From assembly GCA_910578645.1 (NCBI GenBank), contig CAJTQI010000002.1, positions 1 to 64,000 on the forward strand: a stretch of DNA of 64,000 bases, read 5' to 3'. The position numbers and the translations under genes were made by a program. The number at the start of each line of letters is the position of its first letter. Within the stretch, counting starts at the first letter, position 1. This document shows positions 32,391-40,822 of the stretch, in pieces. Below the pieces are notes generated by a model. That model saw only the letters and a program-made list of their open reading frames with translations. It was not told the DNA's origin and ran no database searches. The DNA comes from an uncultured Lachnospiraceae bacterium. GTDB taxonomy: Bacteria > Bacillota > Clostridia > Lachnospirales > Lachnospiraceae.

Positions 32391-34091
32391 ATGGCTATGA
32401 ATACAGCGACAGAATTAAGGACGAAACTAAGGGGCATTGACCATAGGGGATATCCCGCTTATAAGGAATTGAAAGGACAGTATAATTTTGGCGACTATAC
32501 ACTTTCTATTGACCATGTGCAGGGGGACCCTTTTGCGGCGCCGTCGAGACTTTCCGTGTTGGTGAAGAAGGACAAGGCCGGTTTTCCGGAACAGTATTAT
32601 GATACGCCGGAGAAGAGGATTACTTTACAGGACCATCTAACCAGGCTGTTTGGTAGATGGGTGGCAAGCGGCAGCTTCCAGGCGAAGGGCTCAGGCAAGA
32701 GCGGGCTTTTGTCGGTATCAAGGTGTGGGCAGCAGGTTCTGGAGCGCACGGCTATGCGCATTAAGAACGGAGATGTGACGCTGCGTTTTGAGGCTGGTTT
32801 TCCGGCCAACGGGAGGACTATTAATGCCAGGGAATTGGAGAAGATGTTGTTTGACATCCTACCTGACTGTGTGAGAAAGAGTCTCTATTATGGGAAGATT
32901 GACAAAGAGAAGGTAAAACAGGCAATCTGGCTGTGCGAAGACCAACAATATATCAGGCAGTGCCTTACACAACAGGGTTTGTGCGCGTTTATCGCTGAGG
33001 GTTCGGTATTGCCCAGGGAGAGTGGTGTGTCGGAGAAACCCATGAAAGGGGCGGTGGCCTTTCGTGCGCCAGAGTCATTGAAAATCACATTAAACCCTCC
33101 TCATAGGGGAGAGATTACAGGCATGGGAATCCCCCAAGGCATCACTTTGTTCGTAGGTGGAGGCTACCATGGCAAATCCACCATCCTGCAGGCACTGCAG
33201 AACGGCGTGTATAACCATATTTCAGGGGATGGCAGGGAGTTTGTCATCACGGATGATACGGCTTTTAAACTGCGTGCGGAGGATGGGCGTAGTATTACGG
33301 GTGTAGACATTTCGCCCTTTATCAAGAACCTGCCCAATAAGAAGGATACGGTACATTTTTCCACGGAGGATGCCAGCGGAAGTACTTCCCAGGCAGCGAA
33401 CCTGATGGAAGCGTTAGAAAGTGGCAGCAGCCTGATTCTGATTGACGAGGACACTTCGGCTACGAATTTCATGGTGCGCGACCAGTTGATGGCGCAGGTC
33501 ATCACGCCCGGTGAAGAGCCCATTACGCCTTTTATCAGCAGGGTGCGGGGTATGTATGAAGATTTGGGTGTATCTTCCGTTATCGTGGCAGGCAGTTCGG
33601 GTGCATTCTTCGATGTGGCAGACACGGTTATCCAGATGAAAGAGTATGTACCCATCGATATTACCGAGCGGGCAAAACAGGCGGCTCAGGCGTATGGACA
33701 GTTGGCGGACAGCACACAGTTTCCTTCATTTAACAAAATGCGCTGCCCGTCGCCGGATATGGCTCTCAAGAAAGAAGACAGGATTAAGATTAAGACCATG
33801 GGGACCAGTGAATTGTCCCTTGCAAGGGAGAACGTGGAACTGCGGTATTTGGAACAGTTAAAAGACCAGGAGCAGAGCACGGCGCTTGCTTATCTCTTGA
33901 AATACGCGCAGCTTAAGATGATGGACGGAAAGAAAGACTTAAGGCAAATCGGTGATTTCCTGGAGAAACAGCTTGACGCCCAAGGCCTTGAGAGCCTGTT
34001 TGAGCGCGGTGAAGTGTCGTCACAGCTTGCCAGGCCAAGGAAACAGGAGATTATGGCCTGTATCAACCGCTATAGAAAGTTGAAAATTTGA
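32391..34091 (+). CDS. ABC_ATPase-domain P-loop protein (COG3044-like)
   Basis: A 566-residue soluble ATPase. An N-terminal domain (MAMNTATELRTKLRGIDHRG, DYTLSIDHVQGDPFAAPSRL) precedes the nucleotide-binding core with Walker A GGGYHGKST (about 257-265) and Walker B-like SSLILIDEDTSATNFM. VIVAGSSGAFFDVADTVIQM looks like the switch region. There is no transmembrane domain and no partner permease, so this is not a transporter; the family is predicted to act in nucleic-acid or nucleotide metabolism, but its role is unproven. ATG 32391 follows AGGAGA. Length fits the family (about 560). Confidence 0.8.
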   Translation: MAMNTATELRTKLRGIDHRGYPAYKELKGQYNFGDYTLSIDHVQGDPFAAPSRLSVLVKKDKAGFPEQYYDTPEKRITLQDHLTRLFGRWVASGSFQAKGSGKSGLLSVSRCGQQVLERTAMRIKNGDVTLRFEAGFPANGRTINARELEKMLFDILPDCVRKSLYYGKIDKEKVKQAIWLCEDQQYIRQCLTQQGLCAFIAEGSVLPRESGVSEKPMKGAVAFRAPESLKITLNPPHRGEITGMGIPQGITLFVGGGYHGKSTILQALQNGVYNHISGDGREFVITDDTAFKLRAEDGRSITGVDISPFIKNLPNKKDTVHFSTEDASGSTSQAANLMEALESGSSLILIDEDTSATNFMVRDQLMAQVITPGEEPITPFISRVRGMYEDLGVSSVIVAGSSGAFFDVADTVIQMKEYVPIDITERAKQAAQAYGQLADSTQFPSFNKMRCPSPDMALKKEDRIKIKTMGTSELSLARENVELRYLEQLKDQEQSTALAYLLKYAQLKMMDGKKDLRQIGDFLEKQLDAQGLESLFERGEVSSQLARPRKQEIMACINRYRKLKI

Positions 34092-34138
34092 TAACTTACA
34101 AAATATTACGCAGAAAAATGGAATGATAGCTGTATTGG

Positions 34139-34196
34139 TTCAGGCGTCAGAAAGTTCGTTTCCCAGGTTTAAAAGGAGCAGCTTTTGACGCCTGAA
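34139..34196 (+). terminator. Stem-loop between the ABC_ATPase gene and bioY
   Basis: TTCAGGCGTC (34139-34148) pairs perfectly with GACGCCTGAA (34187-34196) across a 38-base loop that itself ends in CTTTT pairing with AAAG. Followed by TTTGG only, so termination is uncertain. Confidence 0.4.
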
Positions 34197-34229
34197 TTTG
34201 GTCTATATAGTCCTTAGATATACGAAATC

Positions 34230-34258
34230 TGTTAACCTAATAAAAAAAGTAGTTGACA
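34230..34258 (+). promoter_or_regulatory. BirA-type biotin operator overlapping the bioY -35
   Basis: TGTTAAC (34230-34236) and GTTGACA (34252-34258) form an inverted repeat with a 15-base spacer, matching the BirA pattern TTGTNAAC-N14/15-GTTNACAA. The right half contains the TTGACA -35 hexamer of the bioY promoter, so a bound biotin repressor would block transcription. Confidence 0.65.
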
Positions 34259-34281
34259 ATATACGGGGCAAATGATACCAT
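34253..34281 (+). promoter_or_regulatory. bioY promoter
   Basis: TTGACA (34253-34258), 17-base spacer, TACCAT (34276-34281), with a leader of about 70 bases. Confidence 0.6.
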
Positions 34282-34353
34282 GTCCTCAGCTAAGATAGTG
34301 ATACGGCTACAGGCATTTTTTAGCTTTCTATTTAGGCAGGTTGAGAGAAAGGC

Positions 34354-34971
34354 ATGGTTATGATTATGGAAAATGAAATGAGAAAACATGTGGAAGGCGT
34401 ACAGGCAGGCGCAGCGGGCAGAGGAAAGACTTATGATATGGCATACTGCGCTATTTTTGCAGTGCTGATAGCAATCTGTTCTTGGATATCGATTCCCATG
34501 GCGGTTCCTTTTACGCTTCAGACGTTTGCCGTGTTTCTTGCGGTAGTTGTGCTTGGCGGCAGGCGGGGCACGATGGCGGTGGTAGTTTATGTATTGCTTG
34601 GTGCAATCGGGGCTCCCGTGTTTGCAGGGTTTACGGGCGGGATTGGCATTATTATGAATAATACAGGCGGATACATTATCGGTTTTATTTTCTCGGCGCT
34701 TTGTATGTGGATGATGGAAAGAATGCTTGGGAGGAGTACCTGGGTACAGGCGGTATCTATGGTAGTGGGGCTGATAGTTTGCTATGCAATCGGCACGGTA
34801 TGGTTTATGGCAGTGTATATGCGGACAACCGGAGAAGTGGGGTTGGTTACGGTTCTTGGATGGTGTGTATTTCCGTTCATTATACCTGATGTGGTGAAAA
34901 TTGTGTTGGCTTTGTCTCTCGGGAAGGCTTTGAGAAAACCTCTTGCGGGTATTCTGGGTGAAAACCGATGA
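34354..34971 (+). CDS. bioY: Biotin ECF transporter S component BioY
   Basis: A 205-residue membrane protein with about six segments. BioY features are MAVPFTLQTFAVFLAVVVLG (first loop, PxTxQ), YVLLGAIGAPVFAGFTGGIG and NNTGGYIIGFIFSALCMWMM. It captures biotin and works with the shared EcfAAT energising module or alone. The start is ATG 34354 or, with better spacing from GAGAAAGG, 34360. The upstream BirA-like operator indicates biotin repression. Its stop overlaps the DUF1284 gene (ATGA). Confidence 0.93.
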   Translation: MVMIMENEMRKHVEGVQAGAAGRGKTYDMAYCAIFAVLIAICSWISIPMAVPFTLQTFAVFLAVVVLGGRRGTMAVVVYVLLGAIGAPVFAGFTGGIGIIMNNTGGYIIGFIFSALCMWMMERMLGRSTWVQAVSMVVGLIVCYAIGTVWFMAVYMRTTGEVGLVTVLGWCVFPFIIPDVVKIVLALSLGKALRKPLAGILGENR

Positions 34972-35336
34972 TATATCGAATCAGGGCGCACCATGGCATG
35001 TGTTTCGCATTCTTCCGGGGGGAAGGCTACAGCGGTGAGTTTACCGAGAATATGTGGGCTATGAAAGAGAAACTGGAGCATAATCCGGAGGTTGTTTTGG
35101 TGCAGGAGACAGACGACGTATGTGCCCATTGTCCCAATAATATGGAAGGGCAGTGTACATCGGCAAAGAAGGTGGCAGGCTATGACAGGCAGGTGCTTGC
35201 GCGTTGTGGGATTATGCCGGGGACGCAGATGGGGTGGAAGGAGTTTGCCGACAGAGTGTCAGAGAATATTTTACGGCCGGGGAGACGGGAAGAAATCTGC
35301 GGCGGATGCCAGTGGAATGCGCTGTGCAGAATGTAA
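34968..35336 (+). CDS. DUF1284-family cysteine-rich protein
   Basis: A 122-residue protein, MIYRIRAHHGMCFAFFRGEG, with cysteines in DVCAHCPNNMEGQCTSAKKV and EEICGGCQWNALCRM, matching DUF1284, a predicted iron-sulfur-binding family of unknown function. It overlaps bioY by four bases and so is translationally coupled and biotin-controlled. Biotin synthase and related enzymes need iron-sulfur clusters, so the link to biotin is suggestive only. Confidence 0.85.
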   Translation: MIYRIRAHHGMCFAFFRGEGYSGEFTENMWAMKEKLEHNPEVVLVQETDDVCAHCPNNMEGQCTSAKKVAGYDRQVLARCGIMPGTQMGWKEFADRVSENILRPGRREEICGGCQWNALCRM

Positions 35337-35413
35337 AGTCAGGATACATGGGCCAGGGAGGACCGTTTGTGGCAGTGTTGATACATAGTAGTATAGAAGG
35401 GGAATTTGACATG

Positions 35414-35452
35414 GAAGATGCCGGAACCTGTAAGTAAAGTTCCGGCATCTTC
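35414..35452. terminator. Bidirectional terminator between DUF1284 and GH13 genes
   Basis: GAAGATGCCGGAAC (35414-35427) and GTTCCGGCATCTTC (35439-35452) form a perfect 14-bp stem with an 11-base loop between two converging genes. The T-tract is short on the plus strand. Confidence 0.65.
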
Positions 35453-35504
35453 GCTTTGTCATGCTGTCTGGCTTGTAAGTTATAATTTATACTGCTTTTC
35501 GCGT

Positions 35505-37043
35505 TTAGATTTTAAAGAACCCGTAGGATTTGGCGGGAACCGTAATCTGCCCGCCGGCGGCGGTAATCTTGCCGCCAAAAGCATATAGTTCATTTTCTAC
35601 GGAAAGGTTGCATGCAAAAGATGCGTCCTTGTCTGAGGGGTTCAAGATAACGAGTATCTTCTCGTCAGACGAACTCCTTATATATGCAAAGGGATAAGTG
35701 TTCTCCTCTGCATAGAGGAAGTCTATCTCGCCTTTGCTCTGCAGCGCGGGATGCGCCTGGCGAAGCGCAATTAGTCTTTTCACTTCGTGGTACAAGGAAG
35801 ATTCATCCGCCTGCTGTGCTTCTACGGTAGGACGGTCTGCGCGCTCATCCTGAGGGATGTAAAGCTTATCTTTGCTTGCAAGGCTGAAGCCTGCGTTCAC
35901 GCTGTTATCCCACTGCATAGGGGAACGGGAGCCGGTTCTGTTGTAGCCGCCTTCCACTGAGGAGAGCCCTTCTACATAGCGCATACCGATTTCGTCGCCA
36001 TAATAGATGAAAGGCGCGCCGGGCATGGAGAGCAGGAAAGCGAAAGCGGATTTCAGCTCGTCTCCGTGCAGATGCCTTGCAATACGGTCTACATCGTGAT
36101 TGCCGGAAGGAATACAGATAAGGCCTTTACGCGCTGTTTTTTCATAGTTATCTTTATATTTCTTGACAAACTTCGAGATATCTCCCTTGCCGCGGCTTGC
36201 AAAGAACGGTTCCGGGCTGCGGAACAGGTTGTTGGGGTCGGAGGGCCCGAAAAAGAGGATGAAATCCATATGAAATCCGCCTGACAGGGAATTTTGTGGC
36301 TGGCTCCATTCGGAAACCATAGCTGCGTCCGGGAATTCTGCGTCCAGAAATGCGCGTACACCCTGCCAGAGCTTCACTGTACCCTTACCGTCTTCATCAT
36401 GTTTCACGAGGGAGCCGGCCATATCCACGCGGAATCCGTCGCATCCCATTGTCAGCCAGAAGCGCATGATGTCTTTCAGGGCTTCCACGGTTGCCTGGGG
36501 CCCGGGTGCGTCCATAGGCTGTTGCCAGGGGAGCTCGGGTTTGTAGAAGCCGTAATTTAAGGAAGGCTGGTTGGAGAAAAAGTTTACCGCACAGGAACCG
36601 TCGCGGTCACAGATTCCTCTCAGGCTTCCCATGCCCTTGGGCTCTTCCCATACGCTGTTTGTCCATACATAGCGGTCGGTAAATTCGTTTTGCTCCGGTT
36701 TCATGGACTCCTTGAACCATTTATGCTCCACGGAAGTGTGTCCGGGAACGAGGTCAAGCAGGATGTGCATACCGCGTTTATGTACTTCGTCAAAAACACG
36801 CTTCAAATCATCGTTCGTGCCATAGCGGGGCGCTGTCTTGTAGTAGTCCGCCACATCGTATCCGGCGTCCCCGAAGGGCGATTCAAAACAAGGGTTTAAC
36901 CAGATTGCGTTGCATCCCAAGTCTTTAATGTAGTCCAGTTTCTCGATGATACCGTTGAAATCGCCGATACCGTCACTGTTGGTGTCCTTGAAGGACTGGG
37001 GATAGATTTCATAAAAAATTGCGTTGTCAAGCCATTTTGCCAT
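35505..37043 (-). CDS. GH13 alpha-glucosidase/alpha-amylase-family enzyme
   Basis: A 512-residue cytoplasmic GH13 enzyme. Conserved regions: AIWLNPCFESPFGDAGYDVA (46-65), LLDLVPGHTSVEH (95-107), GCDGFRVDMAG with nucleophile Asp207, VSEW with acid/base Glu245, and PSGNHDVDR with transition-state Asp317. A C-terminal beta domain starts near 430. The GDAGYDVADYY insertion near the active site is shared with alpha-glucosidases and trehalose-type enzymes acting on short malto-oligosaccharides. AAAGGAG precedes ATG 37043; upstream starts lack a site. Exact specificity is not assignable. Confidence 0.85.
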   Translation of the reverse strand: MAKWLDNAIFYEIYPQSFKDTNSDGIGDFNGIIEKLDYIKDLGCNAIWLNPCFESPFGDAGYDVADYYKTAPRYGTNDDLKRVFDEVHKRGMHILLDLVPGHTSVEHKWFKESMKPEQNEFTDRYVWTNSVWEEPKGMGSLRGICDRDGSCAVNFFSNQPSLNYGFYKPELPWQQPMDAPGPQATVEALKDIMRFWLTMGCDGFRVDMAGSLVKHDEDGKGTVKLWQGVRAFLDAEFPDAAMVSEWSQPQNSLSGGFHMDFILFFGPSDPNNLFRSPEPFFASRGKGDISKFVKKYKDNYEKTARKGLICIPSGNHDVDRIARHLHGDELKSAFAFLLSMPGAPFIYYGDEIGMRYVEGLSSVEGGYNRTGSRSPMQWDNSVNAGFSLASKDKLYIPQDERADRPTVEAQQADESSLYHEVKRLIALRQAHPALQSKGEIDFLYAEENTYPFAYIRSSSDEKILVILNPSDKDASFACNLSVENELYAFGGKITAAGGQITVPAKSYGFFKI

Positions 37044-37322
37044 TGGAAAATCTCCTTTCAGTTTATGTGTACAGTCTGCAAACACCACATGTTTGTGTTT
37101 GTTCTGGTTAATGATATAATAATATTAAAATATTCCGGAAGCAACTATAATACTGTTGTATATTTTCACAACCTAAAAACGTCCGTCTGCAACATTTGAG
37201 GAAAAAAAGGAAAGGCGGAGCAGGATTATCATGTATAATGGAAAAAAGAAACCGGGCGTTAGTTGCCTGTAGATATACACATAGTAGGAATTGGCGGATT
37301 GTATTAGCGGGGTATGGGAATC

Positions 37323-38150
37323 ATGGGGACTGTGAGAATTGTGGTATGCGACGATGAAGAAGCGGTGTTGGAAGCATTGCGGCGTAAGATAGAATATTTT
37401 TGTGAGGAGAAAGGGACAGCGTGCGAGGTAGTATGCCTTGAATCGGGAGAGGAAGCGCTTCGGGAAGAACAGCCGCCAGACATTCTTTTTCTGGATATTC
37501 AGATGTCCGGGTTAAATGGGATGGAAGTGGCGGCACAGATGCGCAGGCGCCATCAAAACACCGTTCTGATATTTGTGACGGCGCTGTCCGAATATGTCTA
37601 TGAGGCATTCGATGTAGGAGCTTTCCATTATCTTGTGAAACCCTTTCAAGACAGTAAATTGCAGGAGGTGTTGGGACGGGCATTGGAGCAGTGGAATGAG
37701 CGGCAGTCAGGAGATAAAGAAGCCATGCGGGATACGAAGGAGCCGGAGGCGGATGGTACGCCAGGGCAGGATAAAGGCGTGGGACGAAGTACAGATTCAG
37801 GACGGTGTCAGAAGGATGTCCATGGGGCAATCCTGGTGAAGCGGGGTGGTGTTTCTACGAAAGTATCTTTGGAGAGTATTATTTATGCGGAAGTGTACAA
37901 CAGGAAAGTCATGCTGCACACCACTTGCGGCGATATTGAGTATTATGGGAAACTGACAGAATTGTCAGAACTAGCGGGGGAGGATTTTTACAGGACACAC
38001 CGTGCGTATCTGGTGAATCTCAAGTATGTGGAGAAGTACAATGCCACCACGGTCTGGCTGGAGCAGGGCAGTGTCCTTGTGTCAAAAAAACAGTTCCCGG
38101 GATTTGTGCGGCAATACATGCAGTATATTGGCAGAGAGAGGGACAGATAA
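37323..38150 (+). CDS. LytTR-family response regulator
   Basis: A 275-residue AgrA/VirR-type regulator. The receiver domain (1-120) has the acidic pocket D10/D11, phosphoacceptor Asp58 in DILFLDIQMSG, and LVKPFQ. A charged linker (about 125-165, EAMRDTKEPEADGTPGQDKG) is longer than usual. The LytTR DNA-binding domain (about 170-265) includes IIYAEVYNRKVMLHTTCGDI and FYRTHRAYLVNLKYVEKYNA. I prefer ATG 37323 because GCGGGG is 10 bases before it. The sensor kinase gene starts at the base after its stop. Confidence 0.9.
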   Translation: MGTVRIVVCDDEEAVLEALRRKIEYFCEEKGTACEVVCLESGEEALREEQPPDILFLDIQMSGLNGMEVAAQMRRRHQNTVLIFVTALSEYVYEAFDVGAFHYLVKPFQDSKLQEVLGRALEQWNERQSGDKEAMRDTKEPEADGTPGQDKGVGRSTDSGRCQKDVHGAILVKRGGVSTKVSLESIIYAEVYNRKVMLHTTCGDIEYYGKLTELSELAGEDFYRTHRAYLVNLKYVEKYNATTVWLEQGSVLVSKKQFPGFVRQYMQYIGRERDR

Positions 38151-39548
38151 GTGGCGGAAGTGTATTATGAAATCGCCCATTCGGTTTACAGGATGGGCGT
38201 TACGTTTATGATGTCTTATTTCTATACCGTTTGGGTCAGGCCATTCCTGGAGAAACGCCGGACGGCATGGCTGTGCGGCGCAGCCTACGGCGTGGTTATG
38301 GTAATTATGCATTATATACCCATTGAGATGACGAGCACGATTGCTTATGGGTCAGGGACTGCGGCAGCATTCCTTGTCATGTGCATGGCAGACAGAGGGA
38401 ATACCGGACAGAAATTTTTTCTTGCGATTACTTTTTTCTGCTTTCGTGCACAGAGTGTCATGATTGGTACATGCGTGAGCAATGAGTTGTACCTCCTGTT
38501 CAATGCGGCGGCGAAGTATGTGCGGGACAGGGATGTATTCTGGTTTGGGACTTATATCGTGCAGTGTGTGATAGAAATTTTGTTAATGTTTCTGTTTATG
38601 TATGTGGCAATACGGTTGATGCTGTGGGTGTGCGACAGAAAACGTAAATATATGAAGGGCAGGGAACTTCTGATTTTGCTTGTGCCTTCTGTGTCCGGTG
38701 CTTTTGCCTACGAAGTGATTCAGCATTATAATGAAGTGTACATGCAGAATTTAGGAAACAGCATCTATGACATTTACGGATACCATGACTTGCTGTTGCT
38801 TCTTTACAGTATGGTCTGCTTTATGGCAATTTTTGTGATGACTTATGTGTTTTGCAGATGGAAAGACGAGCAGGAGCAGGATAAGCAACGGGAAGTGTTT
38901 TCCAGTCAGATGCAGGATTTGGAGAGTCATATTACGGAGGTGGAAAGGCTCTACCGTGACATGCGCGGCCTGCGCCATGATATGGGGAACCATTTGATGA
39001 CGCTGGAGCAGCTTTATGTCCAGGGGGCGTATGAAGAGGCGGGGGAGTATGCCAGGTCGCTTCAGGACGAGGTGCAGGATAGGGCATTGGACGTGGCCAG
39101 CGGGAACCCGGTGACGGACGTGATACTCTCGGGAAGGAAGAAAGAAGCGGAGGAAAAGGGGATTGCTTTTGGCTGTGATTTTCACTATCCGTTGGGCGCC
39201 GCGCTCAACGCCTTTGACGTCAGCATTATTCTCAATAACGCCTTGTCCAACGCCATTGATGCGGCAGAGCAGGAGAGGCAGCCATGTATATCGGTGTGCT
39301 CTTACAGGAGAAAAAATATGTATATCATCGAGGTGGCGAACAGTTACACGGGAGAGTTTACAATGGATGAGGCAAGGGGACTGCCTGTCACTTCAAAATC
39401 GGGTAGCGGACATGGGTTCGGTCTTGCAAGTATCCGCCATGCAGCGCATAAATATCTGGGGGATATTGAGATTGGCAAGGAAATCTATGAGGGGAAGGAA
39501 CAGTGTGTGCTGCGGGTGATGTTACAGATTACAAATGAGAGAAAATAA
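38151..39548 (+). CDS. GHKL-domain sensor histidine kinase
   Basis: A 465-residue AgrC-like kinase starting at GTG 38151 immediately after the regulator stop (TAAGTG). About six membrane segments occupy residues 1-235, with no large extracellular domain. The dimerisation helix carries the phosphoacceptor His276 in RGLRHDMGNHLMTLEQL. The GHKL ATPase has the N-box NNALSNAIDAAEQE and G-box SKSGSGHGFGLASIRHAAHK. It pairs with the LytTR regulator; such pairs sense peptides or envelope signals. No peptide precursor gene is evident beside it. Confidence 0.88.
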   Translation: MAEVYYEIAHSVYRMGVTFMMSYFYTVWVRPFLEKRRTAWLCGAAYGVVMVIMHYIPIEMTSTIAYGSGTAAAFLVMCMADRGNTGQKFFLAITFFCFRAQSVMIGTCVSNELYLLFNAAAKYVRDRDVFWFGTYIVQCVIEILLMFLFMYVAIRLMLWVCDRKRKYMKGRELLILLVPSVSGAFAYEVIQHYNEVYMQNLGNSIYDIYGYHDLLLLLYSMVCFMAIFVMTYVFCRWKDEQEQDKQREVFSSQMQDLESHITEVERLYRDMRGLRHDMGNHLMTLEQLYVQGAYEEAGEYARSLQDEVQDRALDVASGNPVTDVILSGRKKEAEEKGIAFGCDFHYPLGAALNAFDVSIILNNALSNAIDAAEQERQPCISVCSYRRKNMYIIEVANSYTGEFTMDEARGLPVTSKSGSGHGFGLASIRHAAHKYLGDIEIGKEIYEGKEQCVLRVMLQITNERK

Positions 39549-39739
39549 TGGTGACAGGAAAAACACTCACAACCGATAAATGTTCGTTCACAACATATCA
39601 CTTTATGGAAGTAAAAGATATGCCGAAATAGTAAATAAGCATCATGGATGTGTGAAATAGCAATCAACTCTCATTGTACATGCGGATGAAAGGACCGGAA
39701 AGTACGGGGGAGCACATGAAAAAGAATGGAGGATTTAGC

Positions 39740-40564
39740 ATGAATGTTAATGGAGTAAACGGCACAGGCGCGCAGCCCAATACTGCAGGGCTTGGCCCGG
39801 GAAACGGTGGGCAGATGGATGCGGTCGGCAAGGATTTACAGAATCAGATACAAAATCTGCAAAAGCAGCTCCAGGAGCTTTCTTCCAACCGTGACATGCC
39901 GGCGGAAGCCAAGATGAAGAAGCGGCAGGAATTGCAGAAACAGATAAGCCAGTTGGAGATGCAGCTTCGTCAGCATCAGATGGATGTGAAGAGGGAGGAG
40001 CGCCAGAAGAAGCAGGAGAAGGGACCTTCCATGGATGAGATGCTTGGGGCGAAGAAGCAGGAACAGAAAGGCGCAAAACAGTCGGCGGGGATTTCTGCGG
40101 GCAATATGGAAGCGTTAATTTCTGCAGATACATCGATGAAACAGGCAGATATCCATGGCAGTACGGCAAGCCGTATGGAGAACCGTGCAGGGGTGTTGGA
40201 AGCGGAGATTAAGCAGGATAAAGGCGGACCGGGGGATGCCACGGCTGCGAAGGAAGAAGAGCTTGCAGAAGTAAATGAACTGGCGGACAAGGCGGCATCG
40301 TCCCAGATGGATTCGCTTAACGAGGCGAATAAGACATTACAGGAGGCAGCGTCCAAAGAAGAGAAGGACGATACCAAGACCGGAAAGGACGAGGATGGGA
40401 CGGATAAGGTTCCGGGCGCGAAGAAGGATGAGGACATTTCCAAGTCCGAAGAAGAATCCCGGGACGGGCAGAAAGCAGACAGCCAGAGGAATGACACCTA
40501 TGACGTGGAAATGCCCGGCGTGGCGTTCAGCCGTGGCTATCAGCCGGTGGACATCAGGTTATAA
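39740..40564 (+). CDS. FlxA-like coiled-coil protein
   Basis: A 274-residue highly charged, cysteine-free soluble protein. A disordered Gly/Asn head (MNVNGVNGTGAQPNTAGLGP) is followed by a heptad-type coiled coil (DLQNQIQNLQKQLQELSSNR, ELQKQISQLEMQLRQHQMDV) like the FlxA family, and a Lys/Glu-rich tail with a conserved-looking end (VAFSRGYQPVDIRL). GGAGG lies eight bases before ATG 39740. Function unknown; FlxA-like proteins are often associated with the flagellar or secretion regulon. Confidence 0.6.
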   Translation: MNVNGVNGTGAQPNTAGLGPGNGGQMDAVGKDLQNQIQNLQKQLQELSSNRDMPAEAKMKKRQELQKQISQLEMQLRQHQMDVKREERQKKQEKGPSMDEMLGAKKQEQKGAKQSAGISAGNMEALISADTSMKQADIHGSTASRMENRAGVLEAEIKQDKGGPGDATAAKEEELAEVNELADKAASSQMDSLNEANKTLQEAASKEEKDDTKTGKDEDGTDKVPGAKKDEDISKSEEESRDGQKADSQRNDTYDVEMPGVAFSRGYQPVDIRL

Positions 40565-40607
40565 AAAGGACATAGTTTAACTTAGAGTGATATTACGCGT
40601 ACAAGAG

Positions 40608-40634
40608 GAACCGGCGGTGAGCCGGTTCTTCTTT
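40608..40634 (+). terminator. Terminator after the FlxA-like gene
   Basis: GAACCGGC (40608-40615), GGTGA loop, GCCGGTTC (40621-40628), then TTCTTT. Confidence 0.8.
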
Positions 40635-40641
40635 GTATACC

Positions 40642-40706
40642 GACAACGTTTTAAACCGCCTAAATATTATGGAGCAGGGCATGGAGCCTTTTGTTCGCTG
40701 AGGGTA
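40642..40706. repeat. Dispersed palindromic element, copy D (right end only)
   Basis: From GACAACG to GCTGAGGGTA it matches the last 65 bases of copy C (20382-20446) with scattered substitutions. The left half is missing, so this copy is truncated. It lies between the FlxA-like terminator and the TraX gene. Confidence 0.7.
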
Positions 40707-40822
40707 AGAGGTTTTTCGGGAAAAGTAAATTTTATTTTACCTTTTGGGTGTTTTGTAGTAGGATGATAGATAAAAGAAAAGTAGGAAGCGCCGGGTTGTA
40801 TTGGTATCAGGTGAAAAATATT

